From assembly GCA_940337035.1 (NCBI GenBank), contig CALNHX010003648.1, positions 80,889 to 144,888 of the forward strand: a stretch of 64,000 nt of DNA, in the 5' to 3' direction. Source of the stretch: Agriotes lineatus (Eukaryota > Arthropoda > Insecta > Coleoptera > Elateridae). Made by a program: the position numbers and the translations under genes. The notes under the pieces are model-generated. The model worked only from the letters and a program-made list of their open reading frames with translations, did not search any database and was not told where the DNA came from. Below are positions 10,091-20,283 of this stretch, piece by piece. Positions within the stretch are counted from its first letter, which is position 1. Each line of letters opens with the position of its first letter.

Positions 10091-10700
10091 GGAAATAAGT
10101 AATTCAGTCATAGCCTTCCTTGACATCTCAAAGGCTTTGAATAAAGTATTGATAGATGAACTAAAGTACAAAATATTACATACTATGCTCACTTCTGGAA
10201 AATCGAACCTTTGCAGTGAAAGTCAACGGCTCTATATCATTGACAAAAGACGCTCAGGTGGAGTTCCGCAAAGAAACGTACTCGGACCCATTCTTTATCA
10301 CATCTATACTCACGACATCCTACACCAAACCATCAGTGAGCTGACTAAATTCGCCGATGAATGCTCTTAATGGAGAATATGTACCCTGGATTGATAGAAG
10401 TCAAAGCTTTAAGTACCTGGGTTTCTTACTAAACACACCCCTGACTTGGGGAGCGCATATAAACAAAAATCTAAATGAAGGATAAGCATAGCTAATCCAA
10501 CTTTGCCCTCTAGCAAATCTCCACGAAGTGAATGTGCGCTGCTTTTCTACAAAGCCTTGCTAAGATCTTAAATCACCTACGCTTGCTAGGTTTGGAGTAC
10601 AGCCTCAGATGCCAACATAAAAGATCAACGCAGAATTGAACTGAAATCATTCATTCCAACAGCCACCAAAAAGTACATGCTCATTAAAAAAGTCCTGTGG
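10091..10700 (+). pseudogene. Jockey-type LINE reverse transcriptase, broken
   Basis: Successive plus-strand frames give SVIAFLDISKAF (RT motif A), GGVPQRNVLGPILYHIYTHDI (motif B, GVPQGS-type), ELTKFADE (motif C, FADD with its second Asp missing), then FKYLGFLLNTPLTWGAHINK and ALLFYKALLRS*ITYAC*VWS. This is the standard order of a jockey-type ORF2, with the fingers-palm-thumb compressed by deletions and several frameshifts. The 5' endonuclease and the 3' end are absent. No tail or target-site duplication is visible. It is a dead LINE fragment. Confidence 0.75.
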
Positions 10701-10728
10701 AAATTCAAACGTATGAATAATATGTTAG

Positions 10729-10800
10729 TGGCACTGTAAGTCTGTGTCAAATTCGAGGTTAGCAGGTTAGGTTTTGCGTCAGTCTGTGTCAACAAGGATA
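10729..10800. repeat. Fragment of the GTTAGCAGGTTAGG repeat family
   Basis: TCTGTGTCAAATTCGAGGTTAGCAGGTTAGGTTTT and a following GTCAGTCTGTGTCAA closely match the inner hairpin of the tandem elements at 47,946-49,031. Here only about 70 bp remain. A weaker relative occurs near 22,125-22,175. Confidence 0.55.
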
Positions 10801-11678
10801 CTTAGGCATATTTGGCCATTCTACTGTACCCATATAGACTAACGTTTTGCAAGACATTGCAGCTTGCATCATGAAAGTCAAAGTTTCTCTGCCTTGTTCA
10901 AAAGGTACTCTATCTAACAACACGGTCCAAATCATGGGTGGCTTGTAAGAGTTCAAGAGTCACCAAAGAACATAACCGTTACACAAACCCTTGCTTGAGT
11001 TCACAAGGTATTAGGCACATTAATCCAACAAATGCTGGGTGTTTATCTACAAAGACGACTCGGTCTAAGCCAACATTTCTATTATTCTAAAATTTCTAAA
11101 ATTTGTTAGTAACACTCGTTTTCTGTGTCCAATCCTAAATAACTGAACATTCTCCATTTCTTTAAACTGATAACACAATAACTTTTTTACGTACTTGAAA
11201 AAACCTCAAATAGATTTCTACCTAATGTATATCATTTTGGAAACGTTCAGTGTGGAATTGTGTAGGTGTATACAAGTTGGGCCAAAAGATCCAGGTAGCG
11301 ATATTTCTTGTACAATTCTGAGAAGAAAACCTTCATACAAAAATGTTGTACCATGATTCCCGTGCCCTCACGAACCATTTGAAAGAAACTTACATTTGGC
11401 AACATTGAATCCATCCCACACATTGTATTCATAATTAAAGCATGGTAACTTAGAATACAGCGTTGGACTTGTTAAAACTAAATTTTCGACATTTTACTCG
11501 TTGGTAATAGCAGATGGGTAGGTTTAAGTACTAGAGAGATAAAATTAAGTTCAGAAATTATTTATTTTAATCATAATACATGACAAAAGTTTTAAATTAG
11601 GATTTTATTTTGTGATTCAATTTTGGGCATTTTTGTGTAGTCGATCAACACCGCTGTCGTCTAACCTAAGATACTAAT
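10801..11678. other. Unannotated intergenic sequence
   Basis: AT-rich with no recognisable gene. The last 80 bases lie immediately downstream, in minus orientation, of the mariner relic and may include its decayed 3' end. Confidence 0.35.
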
Positions 11679-12072
11679 TTACACTAACTCTTCGAACTGA
11701 AAACCAACTGTTTCCAAACATAACCGTAATCTTTTTGGTATTGTTTGCATTACCCACTCCAGCCTATCGGGTGTAATTTCTAATATTGCTGCGGCAATTC
11801 TGTTTTTAACCCCATCAACATTTTGTGGAGGTGTGTCATAAACTTTTTCTTTAATGAAACCCCAAATAAAGAAGTCCAATGGATTCAAATCTGGGAATCT
11901 CGCCGGTCATAAAATGGGTCCATTGCGACCAACCCATCTTTCCGGAAAGTGTTCATCAACCACTCTCTTACATTAAGAGCAAAATGAGCAGGAGCTCCAT
12001 GATTCATAAATAACATAGTCTGTCCTATATTTACTGGTATCTCATCAATCACTTGTTCCAAAACATTAAGAT
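11679..12072 (-). pseudogene. Tc1/mariner-superfamily transposase, C-terminal relic
   Basis: The minus strand encodes, in order, a VLEQVIDEIPVNIGQTMLF segment, NHGAPAHFALNVREWL, an RDSQ-type remnant of the PARSPDLNP box, and NPLDFFIWGFIKEKVYDTPP, ending with LEWVMQTIPKRLRLCLETVG. This is the C-terminal half of a mariner-like DDE/D transposase. The second catalytic aspartate, normally in (Q)DGAPAHF, reads as H (MNHGAPAHF). A frameshift separates the two halves. The N-terminal helix-turn-helix domains and first Asp are missing. The fragment abuts another repeat at 12,073. It is clearly inactive. Confidence 0.75.
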
Positions 12073-12533
12073 ACTAGCTGAAACCCGCGGCATATGCCGC
12101 AATTAAAATGTACGACGAATTTAATAACTTTTGTTGCACTAAAGAAAGTTTTAAAAGCACGCTAGAGATTGGCAGTAAGGAAAAGTTCCAAAAAATATAT
12201 TTTCAAATGGAAAGTCTCTGGAAAGGAAACGCTCGCCCCTGGAAGGCGTCCTAATTAATACGACGTTGTTGGAACGCAGTAAAAAAAAATTATGAAAAGA
12301 ATTGTTCTACAAGTTAAGAAAAGTGAGAGTTTTCCAGTGAATGTAAAAGTTTTACGTGAGCATGGAAGAATGACGTAGCCCACGGCACATGCCGCATTTA
12401 AAGTTTTGGGCGTTAGATAGATATACTTTGTTTGCGACATTACAAACAAAAATCTTTTACACACGTCTACTATGGCAAATGCTACACCAAATACATACAA
12501 TATATACAGTTCACATTTAATTATATATTGCTA
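12073..12533 (+). repeat. Head of an AGCTGAAACCCGCGGC-type dispersed repeat
   Basis: It begins ACTAGCTGAAACCCGCGGCA and resembles the CCCGCG-headed repeat at 3986-5098, but in the opposite orientation. A related AGCCCACGGCACATGCCGCA word recurs at about 12,377. The 3' part is interrupted by the LTR retrotransposon at 12,534. Class unassigned. Confidence 0.45.
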
Positions 12534-13940
12534 TGTTATGCTAGCTGATAAATTTATTTAAATTATCGTATTACTATTTTGCCCTTTATTTTTAACTTTC
12601 AATTCAAATCCGTATTTTACAATATTTTTAATGAAACTCTCTCAGGTGGTTCGCAATATCTAGTAACCCAATGATTGACTTGTCAAATTCTCTTTGTTTA
12701 ATTGCCAGTTCATTGACTTTCAAAAAATTGACACCTAACGTCAAATTAATCAAAATTCAGAACGAATATCAAGGTTTTTACAATAAGATCTAATATGCAA
12801 TTCTTTTACCAATCTCTTATGTAAGTATGAATTTCAATTTATATTTTTATACCTTCTTACTAGTTATAGCTTTATAAATGTTTCATTTAACCTTTTAAAA
12901 CACAAACCTGATTTAACACTTTGCTTGTTAATACTGCCAAAACCCTTCCAAACTGGATCTTCACTCCGACTGCACTCAAACACCTGCTGGGTCCTTATCC
13001 AAACTGCATCACCTGCGATGAATGTAAACTCCCAGCATCACCTTATTGCCATCCACTTCAAAACTTCCACATCCTATACTGGATTCCTGTCGTTGTCCCC
13101 TGCTGCTGTTAACTTCAAGTCTCCTAGCTCCTGTACTGGATTACTACGGCTCCGATCCCTCTCTGGTAAGTGTCAGCATAAATCTTGTTCCAAATATGAA
13201 TTTATCTCTTTTTTTAGATGGTCCTACGTCTTCAATGATACCCACAGGTTTCCCAAAAACAATTCGCTGCACGTACTAACCTCTTGTTTGTGTCTTGTAT
13301 TCCATTTCCAATGTAGTATCAACAAATCCAATTCTCTTCATATAATGCAATCTTCTGTATTGATTATTTATAATTCACTGCATTGGTTCAATCTCTTCAC
13401 CGATTGTATTCCTTTATAAGTTCCAATTTATAATATTATACCTCCACCAAGTATATTTGTTTACAGCCTTTTTAAATGGTCTTTGATCAAATAATTACAT
13501 AAAGTAAGGCATAAATTCTGGTTTTTTATTTTCCAAATTCGTTATATTCAAAATTACATGTCTGTTTTTTATGAGTTGTTTCAGTAACTAATTAAACAAA
13601 TTACAAATTATTACTATTAGACACGATTCTTGTTGCCTCCTATCTACACTTTTTTATATAATCAAAACAGATATTTTATTTTAATTATCATAACAGATAC
13701 ATTTTAGTAGTAACCTTGGTATTTATTCCTATTCAGAATTTTCTTATTACAGATTAAGTTTGAGTAATCAATCATTATGCTATTATTTGACTAACCAATA
13801 ATAAGAAAGTTAATTTCATTATACTTTAACATGTATTTAGATCCATTAATTTGCTTATATCTGACTTCCAAATTTATTTGACTAAACTGTTTCTTTAGTA
13901 TTCATATTTAAATTATCAAAGAATATAGTGTATCATAACA
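12534..13940 (-). repeat. 3' LTR (left)
   Basis: Starts TGTTATG and ends CATAACA on the plus strand, a 7-bp terminal inverted repeat with TG...CA ends. About 1407 bp. It carries ~47 bp near its left end (about 12,580-12,628) that the right LTR lacks. Open frames of up to 164 residues inside it are shared with the other LTR only because the two are duplicates. Confidence 0.9.
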
Positions 13941-13956
13941 TAATTCCTCAATTAAG
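13941..13956 (-). promoter_or_regulatory. Possible polypurine tract next to the 3' LTR
   Basis: On the minus strand the bases immediately before the 3' LTR read TTAATTGAGGAATTA, with a short GAGGAA purine core. This is where plus-strand priming occurs in LTR elements, but the tract is short and weak. Confidence 0.35.
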
Positions 13957-14175
13957 AAAAACATTTTTAATAAACTCGTTTTATTTCAAATGTATTTTCT
14001 TAATTCGTTATTTAATTAATAAATTTTGTAGAACCCAACCAAATATCCTATTATCTAAATTAATAACAATCAACACCTATTTACATCTATCTATTTTAAA
14101 ATTACTATAGACACGAAATAATTAACTTTACCAACCAACAACATTTTATGCAATATTTACAGATTTTCATGTTTT

Positions 14176-16236
14176 CTAAGTTTTCGTTATATATGGGTAA
14201 ATCATTGTAATATGAAATCTTCCTCTAATTCGTCCATCTGTATCATTTATTAATTCATATGTATTGTTATTAAAAGTTTTCTGTATCCTATATGGTCCCT
14301 CATATGTGTATAATAACTTTGCACATATTTTTTCCTTTCGGTTAGCTACTTTAAGTTTTTTAACAATTACTAAGTCCCCTATATTAAATTGTACTCGTTT
14401 CTTAATTTTCTTATTCTGTTTATTTTCGTACCTATCATGAATTATTTTCAAACTGCTTTTAGCTTTATCTAACAATTGCATTATCTCAACATCACATTGT
14501 TCTCTTCTCCATGGTCTAGCTGGAATTATTTGTTGACACAAAGTAATTGGACTAATCTCTGTCGTTGTATTTGGAACATTGTTTATGAAATTCTCCACAT
14601 CTAGCAAATATTGAACCCATTTATTATGCTGTTTATATGTTAATATTCTTAAATATTTAATTACTTCTTTAATATACCTCTCTGCAATGTTACTTTGAGG
14701 ATGTCTTATGCTACAGAAACAAATCTTAATCCCCCTTTTATCTAAATTGTTTATTAATCTTGCATTTCTAAAATATGTTGCGTTGTCTGCTAAAATTCTT
14801 TTTGGTTTACCTACTTGTTCTTCAAAATTTCTAATTGACTTAATAACATGTTTAGTATTACAATTTTTCGCTGGATATAACTTTATAAATTTTGAAAATG
14901 CATCTACCATAATCAGAATATGCTTAAACCCATATTGTCCTGTAACTAAGTTTGATAAGTAATCAATAGCTACTAGTTCCATCGGTTCATTTACCCTAAT
15001 ACTTTTTACAATATTCTGATTCTTGAAGTTCTTTTCCTTTGCGAATTGACAAATTTGGCACGTTTGAATTAGTTTTTTAATTAATTTAATATCATTCTTC
15101 GTATAAAAACATTCCCTAAACATTAACCAAACTTTTCTAGTTCCACAATGTCCAAATATTGTATGAATTTCCTCTACGATTTCTAACATGTCTTCTTTAC
15201 TTAAAACCAATAATTCTTTATTTTCTATTACCTTTACCAACAAGTTTTCCTTAATTTGATACCCTTTATAATTTTTATCTTGACTTTGTAATACTAACGT
15301 TTTTAATTCTTGAATTTCTTCTACGTTCTGCTTATTTAAAACTTCTTGTTTAGACAATCTTCCTTCCTCATAAATTTTCTCAATTCCAATCAGGATCTGT
15401 TTCGGTTTTTCATAGTTAGGTATATCTTTTCTACTTAAGAAATCTGCAACTACATTTAACTTTCCTGGCCTGTGTTTGATATCAAATTCGTATTGTTGTA
15501 AATACAATGCCCATCTGTATAACCTGTCATTATGGAAAGTTTTATTTTTCAAAAACGAAATCGCAGAATTATCCGTTTCAATATCAAATTTGTTCCCTGT
15601 TAAATAAAATTTCAGCTTATTAATTGCGAATATAATTGCCAACATTTCTTTCTCTGCTACCGTGTATCTAATTTCATACCCTTTTAATATTCTTGATATA
15701 AAGCATATGGGTACTTCTATCCCATCTTGAACTTGTATTAGTTCTGCTGCAATTGCTTGATCAGATGCATCCGTACGTAGTATAAACTTCTCTTCAAAAT
15801 TCGGATATTTCAGCAATAATCCTTCATAAAACCTCTGTTTGATAGTATTCACTGCCTTTTCTCTTTCTTCATTCCAAAACCATTTAACATCTTTTCTTAA
15901 TAATTGCACTAATGGTAATGTCAACTCTGAGTAGTTACTTATGAACCTTTTGTAATAATTGAAAACACCTAATAACCCCCTTAATTTTTTTAGATTTGTT
16001 GGACGAGGTAAATTCTTAATTTCTTCAAGACGTTTTTCATTTATGGTTACTCCATTTCTACTTATTTCATATCCCAAATATGTTACATTATCCTGCATAA
16101 ATTCACATTTTAAAATATTCAGTTTTAATCCATTTTTGTTTAATGTCTCTATTACAATTTCTAAATGTTGTAAATGTTGTTGTTCGTTTTTAGAACAATA
16201 AAATATCATCGACGTAATGCACACAAAAGTCTTCAA
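14176..16236 (-). CDS. pol: Pol part 2: RT end, RNase H, integrase
   Basis: 686-residue open frame. Residues ~15-120 continue the RT thumb and connection (LGYEISRNGV...LRGLLGVFNYYKRFI). RNase H spans ~150-270, with catalytic acidic residues in FILRTDAS, AEKEMLAI, IETDNS and VVADFLSR. The integrase HHCC zinc finger lies at ~357-397 (HTIFGHC...CQIC). The catalytic core shows D425 (AIDYLS), D484 (ILADNATYF) and E519 (NIAERY), giving the D,D35E spacing. The C-terminal GPYRIQKTF...NTYEL block is typical of gypsy integrases. The integrase looks intact. The first ~14 residues are an out-of-frame reading of the RT YVDD region, because a frameshift near 16,195 separates this frame from the upstream pol frame, so the annotated start is not biological. 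Confidence 0.9.
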   Translation of the reverse strand: MKTFVCITSMIFYCSKNEQQHLQHLEIVIETLNKNGLKLNILKCEFMQDNVTYLGYEISRNGVTINEKRLEEIKNLPRPTNLKKLRGLLGVFNYYKRFISNYSELTLPLVQLLRKDVKWFWNEEREKAVNTIKQRFYEGLLLKYPNFEEKFILRTDASDQAIAAELIQVQDGIEVPICFISRILKGYEIRYTVAEKEMLAIIFAINKLKFYLTGNKFDIETDNSAISFLKNKTFHNDRLYRWALYLQQYEFDIKHRPGKLNVVADFLSRKDIPNYEKPKQILIGIEKIYEEGRLSKQEVLNKQNVEEIQELKTLVLQSQDKNYKGYQIKENLLVKVIENKELLVLSKEDMLEIVEEIHTIFGHCGTRKVWLMFRECFYTKNDIKLIKKLIQTCQICQFAKEKNFKNQNIVKSIRVNEPMELVAIDYLSNLVTGQYGFKHILIMVDAFSKFIKLYPAKNCNTKHVIKSIRNFEEQVGKPKRILADNATYFRNARLINNLDKRGIKICFCSIRHPQSNIAERYIKEVIKYLRILTYKQHNKWVQYLLDVENFINNVPNTTTEISPITLCQQIIPARPWRREQCDVEIMQLLDKAKSSLKIIHDRYENKQNKKIKKRVQFNIGDLVIVKKLKVANRKEKICAKLLYTYEGPYRIQKTFNNNTYELINDTDGRIRGRFHITMIYPYITKT

Positions 16237-17257
16237 ATTGGTTTAATATTTTCTGCATTGCTCTAACTAAAGCTGCACAAGAAGTCGATAGCCCAAATGG
16301 TACCACTTTAAAGTGAAAAATCTCCCCATCAATACTAAAACCAGTATATTTTCTCGATTCTTCATGTAGCGGAATCAGCCAAAACGAATTTTTCAAATCT
16401 AATTTTGTAAAAACTTTCTTATCCCAAATTCTGCTTAACAATCCATCAATCGTTTGTGGAGATTCGTATTGTGGCTTTGTTATTTGATTAATTCTGCGTG
16501 CATCCAAACATAAACGTAAAGAACCGTCACGTTTTTTAACTACAACTAAAGGATTGATAAAATTACTCTTTGAAGATTCTATTACTCCATCTTTTACCAT
16601 TTTTTTAATTTCATTTCTAACTTGTCCTCTTAATGTAAATGGAATAGGGTAAGATTTACTATTAAAACTTTTTGATTCATCAACCTGCAATTTATGAATA
16701 TATTTTTGTGCTTGTCCTACCTTTTCATTAATAACCTCCTTATTTCTATAAATTATTTCTAATATTAGGCCTTCAAATTGTTTATTCTTTTCAGCTATTT
16801 TCAAATCATTCAGCAAAACCCCCTTATAATTATTATCACTCTGTATATCACATATTACATTATTATTAATTATTATACCTTCCTTATACTTCATTGTATC
16901 TCCAATTCTATCTAATTGAACACACTTATTTTCTCGGCTGACACTATTGGTACAGTTCCAAGATTTTTTTACCCCTTTTAAATGAATACACTTTTGTGTT
17001 CCATCAATATGAATCCCTAATTGCTGAATTACATCAATTCCTAACACCATATCGACAGTGAGACCTTTTATTATAAACAATCTAACAAAATCTTCCCATT
17101 GATTTATACTTATCTTTACATTTAACACTCGGTTTGTGGTTGATATCTTTCTTTTGGTTGCTGATAGCAAATCTATTTTATTTACTTTAATTATATTCTT
17201 GTACAGGACATCTAAATTATTTAAAATTACTTCCTCATTTATTAAAGATGTGATCAT
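16190..17257 (-). CDS. pol: Pol part 1: protease remnant and reverse transcriptase palm
   Basis: 355-residue frame. The first ~90 residues resemble a retropepsin: an MITSLINEEV start, and MVLGIDVIQQLGIHID matches the conserved G/hydrophobic end of the fold. The DTG active-site motif that should precede MITSL is not readable, and a stop codon lies just upstream, so the protease is probably inactive or frameshifted. RT follows with VESSKSNFINPLVVV-type fingers, KDGSLRLCLDAR-type, FTKLDLKNSFWLIPL (motif A), PFGLSTSCAALVRAM (motif B) and YVDDILLF (motif C) at the very end. A stop follows two bases later and the rest of RT is in the other frame. Because the break sits directly after the catalytic aspartates, no complete RT would be made unless ribosomes shift frame here. 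Confidence 0.9.
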   Translation of the reverse strand: MITSLINEEVILNNLDVLYKNIIKVNKIDLLSATKRKISTTNRVLNVKISINQWEDFVRLFIIKGLTVDMVLGIDVIQQLGIHIDGTQKCIHLKGVKKSWNCTNSVSRENKCVQLDRIGDTMKYKEGIIINNNVICDIQSDNNYKGVLLNDLKIAEKNKQFEGLILEIIYRNKEVINEKVGQAQKYIHKLQVDESKSFNSKSYPIPFTLRGQVRNEIKKMVKDGVIESSKSNFINPLVVVKKRDGSLRLCLDARRINQITKPQYESPQTIDGLLSRIWDKKVFTKLDLKNSFWLIPLHEESRKYTGFSIDGEIFHFKVVPFGLSTSCAALVRAMQKILNQFEDFCVHYVDDILLF

Positions 17258-17422
17258 ATTTCATAATAGAATACTGTCTTCTTTTTAGTAGTACAATGGC
17301 ATCATCTATCTTTTAATATTTAATATTCATAACTATTTAAATGCTAAAATACGTGTGGTTCTTCATAAAAAAAATTTTTTAAATTACTATTTACATATTT
17401 ACAAGTTCCGAGTTTCCTTTTG

Positions 17423-18550
17423 TTATCTTAATACTCTTTTAAAAGTATTTTCAGTAGTCTTTTGAACATCCTTGTCTTCTTTAGCTGCTTGTTTTAATTT
17501 TCTTAATTCATCTTCTAACCTTGGTACTTCATTTTGTCTCAGCTTTTCTTTTAACTTCTTTGCTTCCTCCTTTAGTCGTCGTTTAACTGTTTCCTTCTTT
17601 GTTTTCTTCTTATTTTTATTGACATTAACTATATAACCTCCTGTAATTCTTCTTAAATATTTGTTATTTTTGTTCCTCATAATATTACTCAATATACCTC
17701 TTGTTACCACCTTTACTTCTGTATTACTTACCACTTCATTGTATTTTACCTGTTTACCATTTTCCATATCTTCACAAGTCTCTAACATTTGATTTATTTC
17801 ATTAGTTCCAAATAATAATTCTTGTTTTTTATCCAAAATTCTGTTTTCATAAGTATTGTATCGAAATCTAACTTCTAATTTTTCTTTATCCTGTACTGAC
17901 TTAGTTTCCATAATCTTTGTTAAATTTTCTTCTATCTCTTTGCGTTCCTCCTGTCTTTCTTTTCTCACCTCATTCTTGAGTTCCTCCTTATAACTTCCTA
18001 ATGTTTCACTCATCTTATTAATTTGTGCTTGCAATTCTTGCTTATTCTCGATTTGCACCTTATTAAATTCTTCTCTTAATCCCAATATCGATTCTTCCAT
18101 CCTTTTTGCCTGTTCTTTTTGCTCCTCAATTGCCTGTTGCAAATCCTTTTTCAACTCTTCCGCATTCTTCGCAAAATCCTTCCTCAGCTCTGCTGTATCC
18201 TTCTTGCTTATCTCAGCATTTTTCTGTATTGACTGTAGTAATTCTTTCTTCGACCTGTTTTCCCTTTCCTCAGCTTCCCTATTACTTTGCTGCATCATTC
18301 TTTCCATTGACTGTAATGATTGCATTTGCATTTGCATTTGCTGCATCATTCCCATTATTTGTTTCATCCTGTCATCTTTTTCTGTATGTTCTTCCTGTAA
18401 CCTTACCTGGTCTCCTTGTACTTCCATTTCTAGCTGTCCTTCTTCACCTTCTACTCCTGCGCTACTCGCCACTACTTCCATCTGTTCTGGTCCTTCTTCT
18501 TTCTCTTCTTCCACCTTCTTGCCTTTCCTTGTAACCCTTTTATCTGCCAT
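17423..18550 (-). CDS. gag: Gag-like coiled-coil protein
   Basis: 375 residues starting MADKRVTRKGKKVEEEK. Residues ~60-220 are dominated by Q, M, E, K and R with heptad-like hydrophobic spacing (QMQMQSLQSM...LRKDFAKNAEELKKDL), a strong coiled-coil prediction. Residues ~300-345 are very basic (NKNKKKTKKETVKRR). No CCHC zinc knuckle or recognisable capsid segment is present, and only ~120 bases separate its stop from the protease remnant, so the capsid-nucleocapsid coding part is probably deleted. Position just inside the 5' LTR supports the gag assignment. Function in particle assembly is inferred from position only. Confidence 0.7.
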   Translation of the reverse strand: MADKRVTRKGKKVEEEKEEGPEQMEVVASSAGVEGEEGQLEMEVQGDQVRLQEEHTEKDDRMKQIMGMMQQMQMQMQSLQSMERMMQQSNREAEERENRSKKELLQSIQKNAEISKKDTAELRKDFAKNAEELKKDLQQAIEEQKEQAKRMEESILGLREEFNKVQIENKQELQAQINKMSETLGSYKEELKNEVRKERQEERKEIEENLTKIMETKSVQDKEKLEVRFRYNTYENRILDKKQELLFGTNEINQMLETCEDMENGKQVKYNEVVSNTEVKVVTRGILSNIMRNKNNKYLRRITGGYIVNVNKNKKKTKKETVKRRLKEEAKKLKEKLRQNEVPRLEDELRKLKQAAKEDKDVQKTTENTFKRVLR

Positions 18551-18893
18551 CTTTCAGTTAAATTGTTTAAATGTACCTATTTTTTATTATAACCCTTTAT
18601 AATGAATCGTATATCTTTATATTTGATTTACCAATTGAATCCGTTATCCAATACTTTAGTTACTCAAATTAAATGTCCTATTCTGTTACTCTATTTTTGC
18701 TCAAAAGAACTTAGTTATGATACCCTTTTACCTTTTTACAATTCTGTTCTTTTATTCGTGATTGTTAATTACAAATTAACCATAAACCTGGTTTATCAGC
18801 TATATTCAAATAAACGGGTTTGATTGTATTTTCTAATCTTACGTTTGACTTTTCAATTACCTGACATTGGCAAGCTACATCAATTTGCTATGC

Positions 18894-18911
18894 CCTCTCG
18901 TTGCGGCGCCA
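18894..18911 (-). promoter_or_regulatory. Primer-binding site, tRNA-Lys-like
   Basis: On the minus strand, 12 bases inside the 5' LTR, the sequence TGGCGCCGCAACGAGAGG starts with TGG, the complement of tRNA CCA ends. TGGCGCC is the start of typical tRNA-Lys primer sites, and the following CAACG also fits insect Lys sites with one inserted base. The spacing of 12 is longer than the usual few bases. Confidence 0.6.
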
Positions 18912-18923
18912 TAAAATTTTCTA

Positions 18924-20283
18924 TGTTATGCTAGCTGATAAATTTATTTAAATTATCGTATTACTATTTTTAATGAAACTCTCTCAGTTGGTTCGCAATA
19001 TCTAGTAACCCAATGATTGATTTGTCAAATTCTCTTTGTTTAATTGCAAGTTGATTGACTTTCAAAAAAATTGACAACTAACGTCAAATTAATCAAAATT
19101 CAGAACGAATATCAAGGTTTTTACAATAAGATCTAATATGTAATTCTTTCACCAATCTATTTTGTAAGTATGAAATTCAATTATATTTTTTATACCTTCT
19201 TACTGGTTATAGCTTTTTAAATGTTTCATTTAACCTTTTAAAACACAAACCTGATTTAACAATTTGCTTGTTAATACTGCCAAAATCCTTCTAAGCTGGA
19301 TCCTCACTCCGACTGCACTCAAACACCTGCTGAGTCCTTATCCAAACTGCATCACCTCCGATGAATGTAAACTCCCAGCCTCACCTTATTGCCATCCACT
19401 TCAAAACTTCCACATCCTATACTGGATTCCTGTCGTTGTCCCCTGCTGCTGTTAACTTCAAGTCTCCTAGCTCCTGTACTGGATTACTGCAGCTCCGATC
19501 CCTCTCTGGTAAGTGTCAGCATAAATCTTGTTCCAAATATGAATTTGTCTCTTTTTTTAGATGGTCCTACGTCTTCAATGATACCCACAGGTTTTCCAAA
19601 AACAATTCGCTGCACGTACTAACCTCTTGTTTGTGTCTTGTATTCCATTTCCAATGTAGTATTAATAAATCCAATTCTCTTCAGATAATGTAATCTTCTG
19701 TATTGATTATTTATAATTCACTGCATTGGTTCAATCTCTTCACCGATTGTATTCCTTTATAAGTTCCAATTTATAATATTATACCTCCACGAAGTATATT
19801 TGTTTACAGCCTTTTTAAATGGTATTTGATCAAATAATTACATAAAGTAAGGCATAAATTCTGGTTTTTTATTTTCCAAATTCGTTATATTCAAAATTAC
19901 ATGTCTGTTTTTTATGATTTGTTTCAGTAACTAATTAAACAAATTACAAATTATTACTATTAGACACGATTCTTGTTGCCTCCTATCTACACTTTTTTAT
20001 ATAATCAAAACAGATATTTTATTTTAATTATCATAACAGATACATTTTAGTAGTAACCTTGGTATTTATTCCTATTCAGAATTTTCTTATTACAGATTAA
20101 GTTTGAGTAATCAATCATTATGCTATTATTTGACTAACCAATAATAAGAAAGTTAATTTCATTATACTTTAACATGTATTTATATCCATTAATTTGCTTA
20201 TATCTGACTTCTAAATTTATTTTACTAAACTGTTTCTTTAGTATTCATATTTAAATTATCAAAGAATATAGTGTATCATAACA
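18924..20283 (-). repeat. 5' LTR (right)
   Basis: About 1360 bp, TGTTATG...CATAACA, colinear with 12,534-13,940 apart from the ~47-bp indel and scattered substitutions. In element orientation this is the promoter-bearing copy. I did not identify a confident TATA box or initiator. Confidence 0.9.

Larger units (their letters stand above)
12534..20283 (-). mobile_element. Ty3/gypsy-like LTR retrotransposon, complete but defective
   Basis: Two direct LTRs bracket a minus-strand gag-pol. Internal order on the minus strand is 5' LTR (right), primer-binding site, gag-like ORF, protease, reverse transcriptase, RNase H, integrase, 3' LTR (left). The PR-RT-RH-IN order is that of Ty3/gypsy. There is no env. 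Defects are a frameshift straight after the RT YVDD box, loss of a readable protease active-site motif, and a gag that lacks capsid and zinc-knuckle parts. The LTRs are still close in sequence (few differences by eye besides a ~47-bp indel), so insertion is relatively recent on the scale of this window. I could not find a clear 4-6 bp target-site duplication (TGCTA on the left, ATATA on the right). Confidence 0.9.

Noticed and set aside
12925..13419. 164-codon plus-strand frame, repeated near 19,361-19,693
   Set aside because: Lies within both LTRs, antisense to the element. It is shared because LTRs are duplicates, and the second copy is shortened by a stop.
18106..18602. 142- and 132-codon plus-strand frames
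   Set aside because: Antisense shadows of the gag coiled-coil frame.
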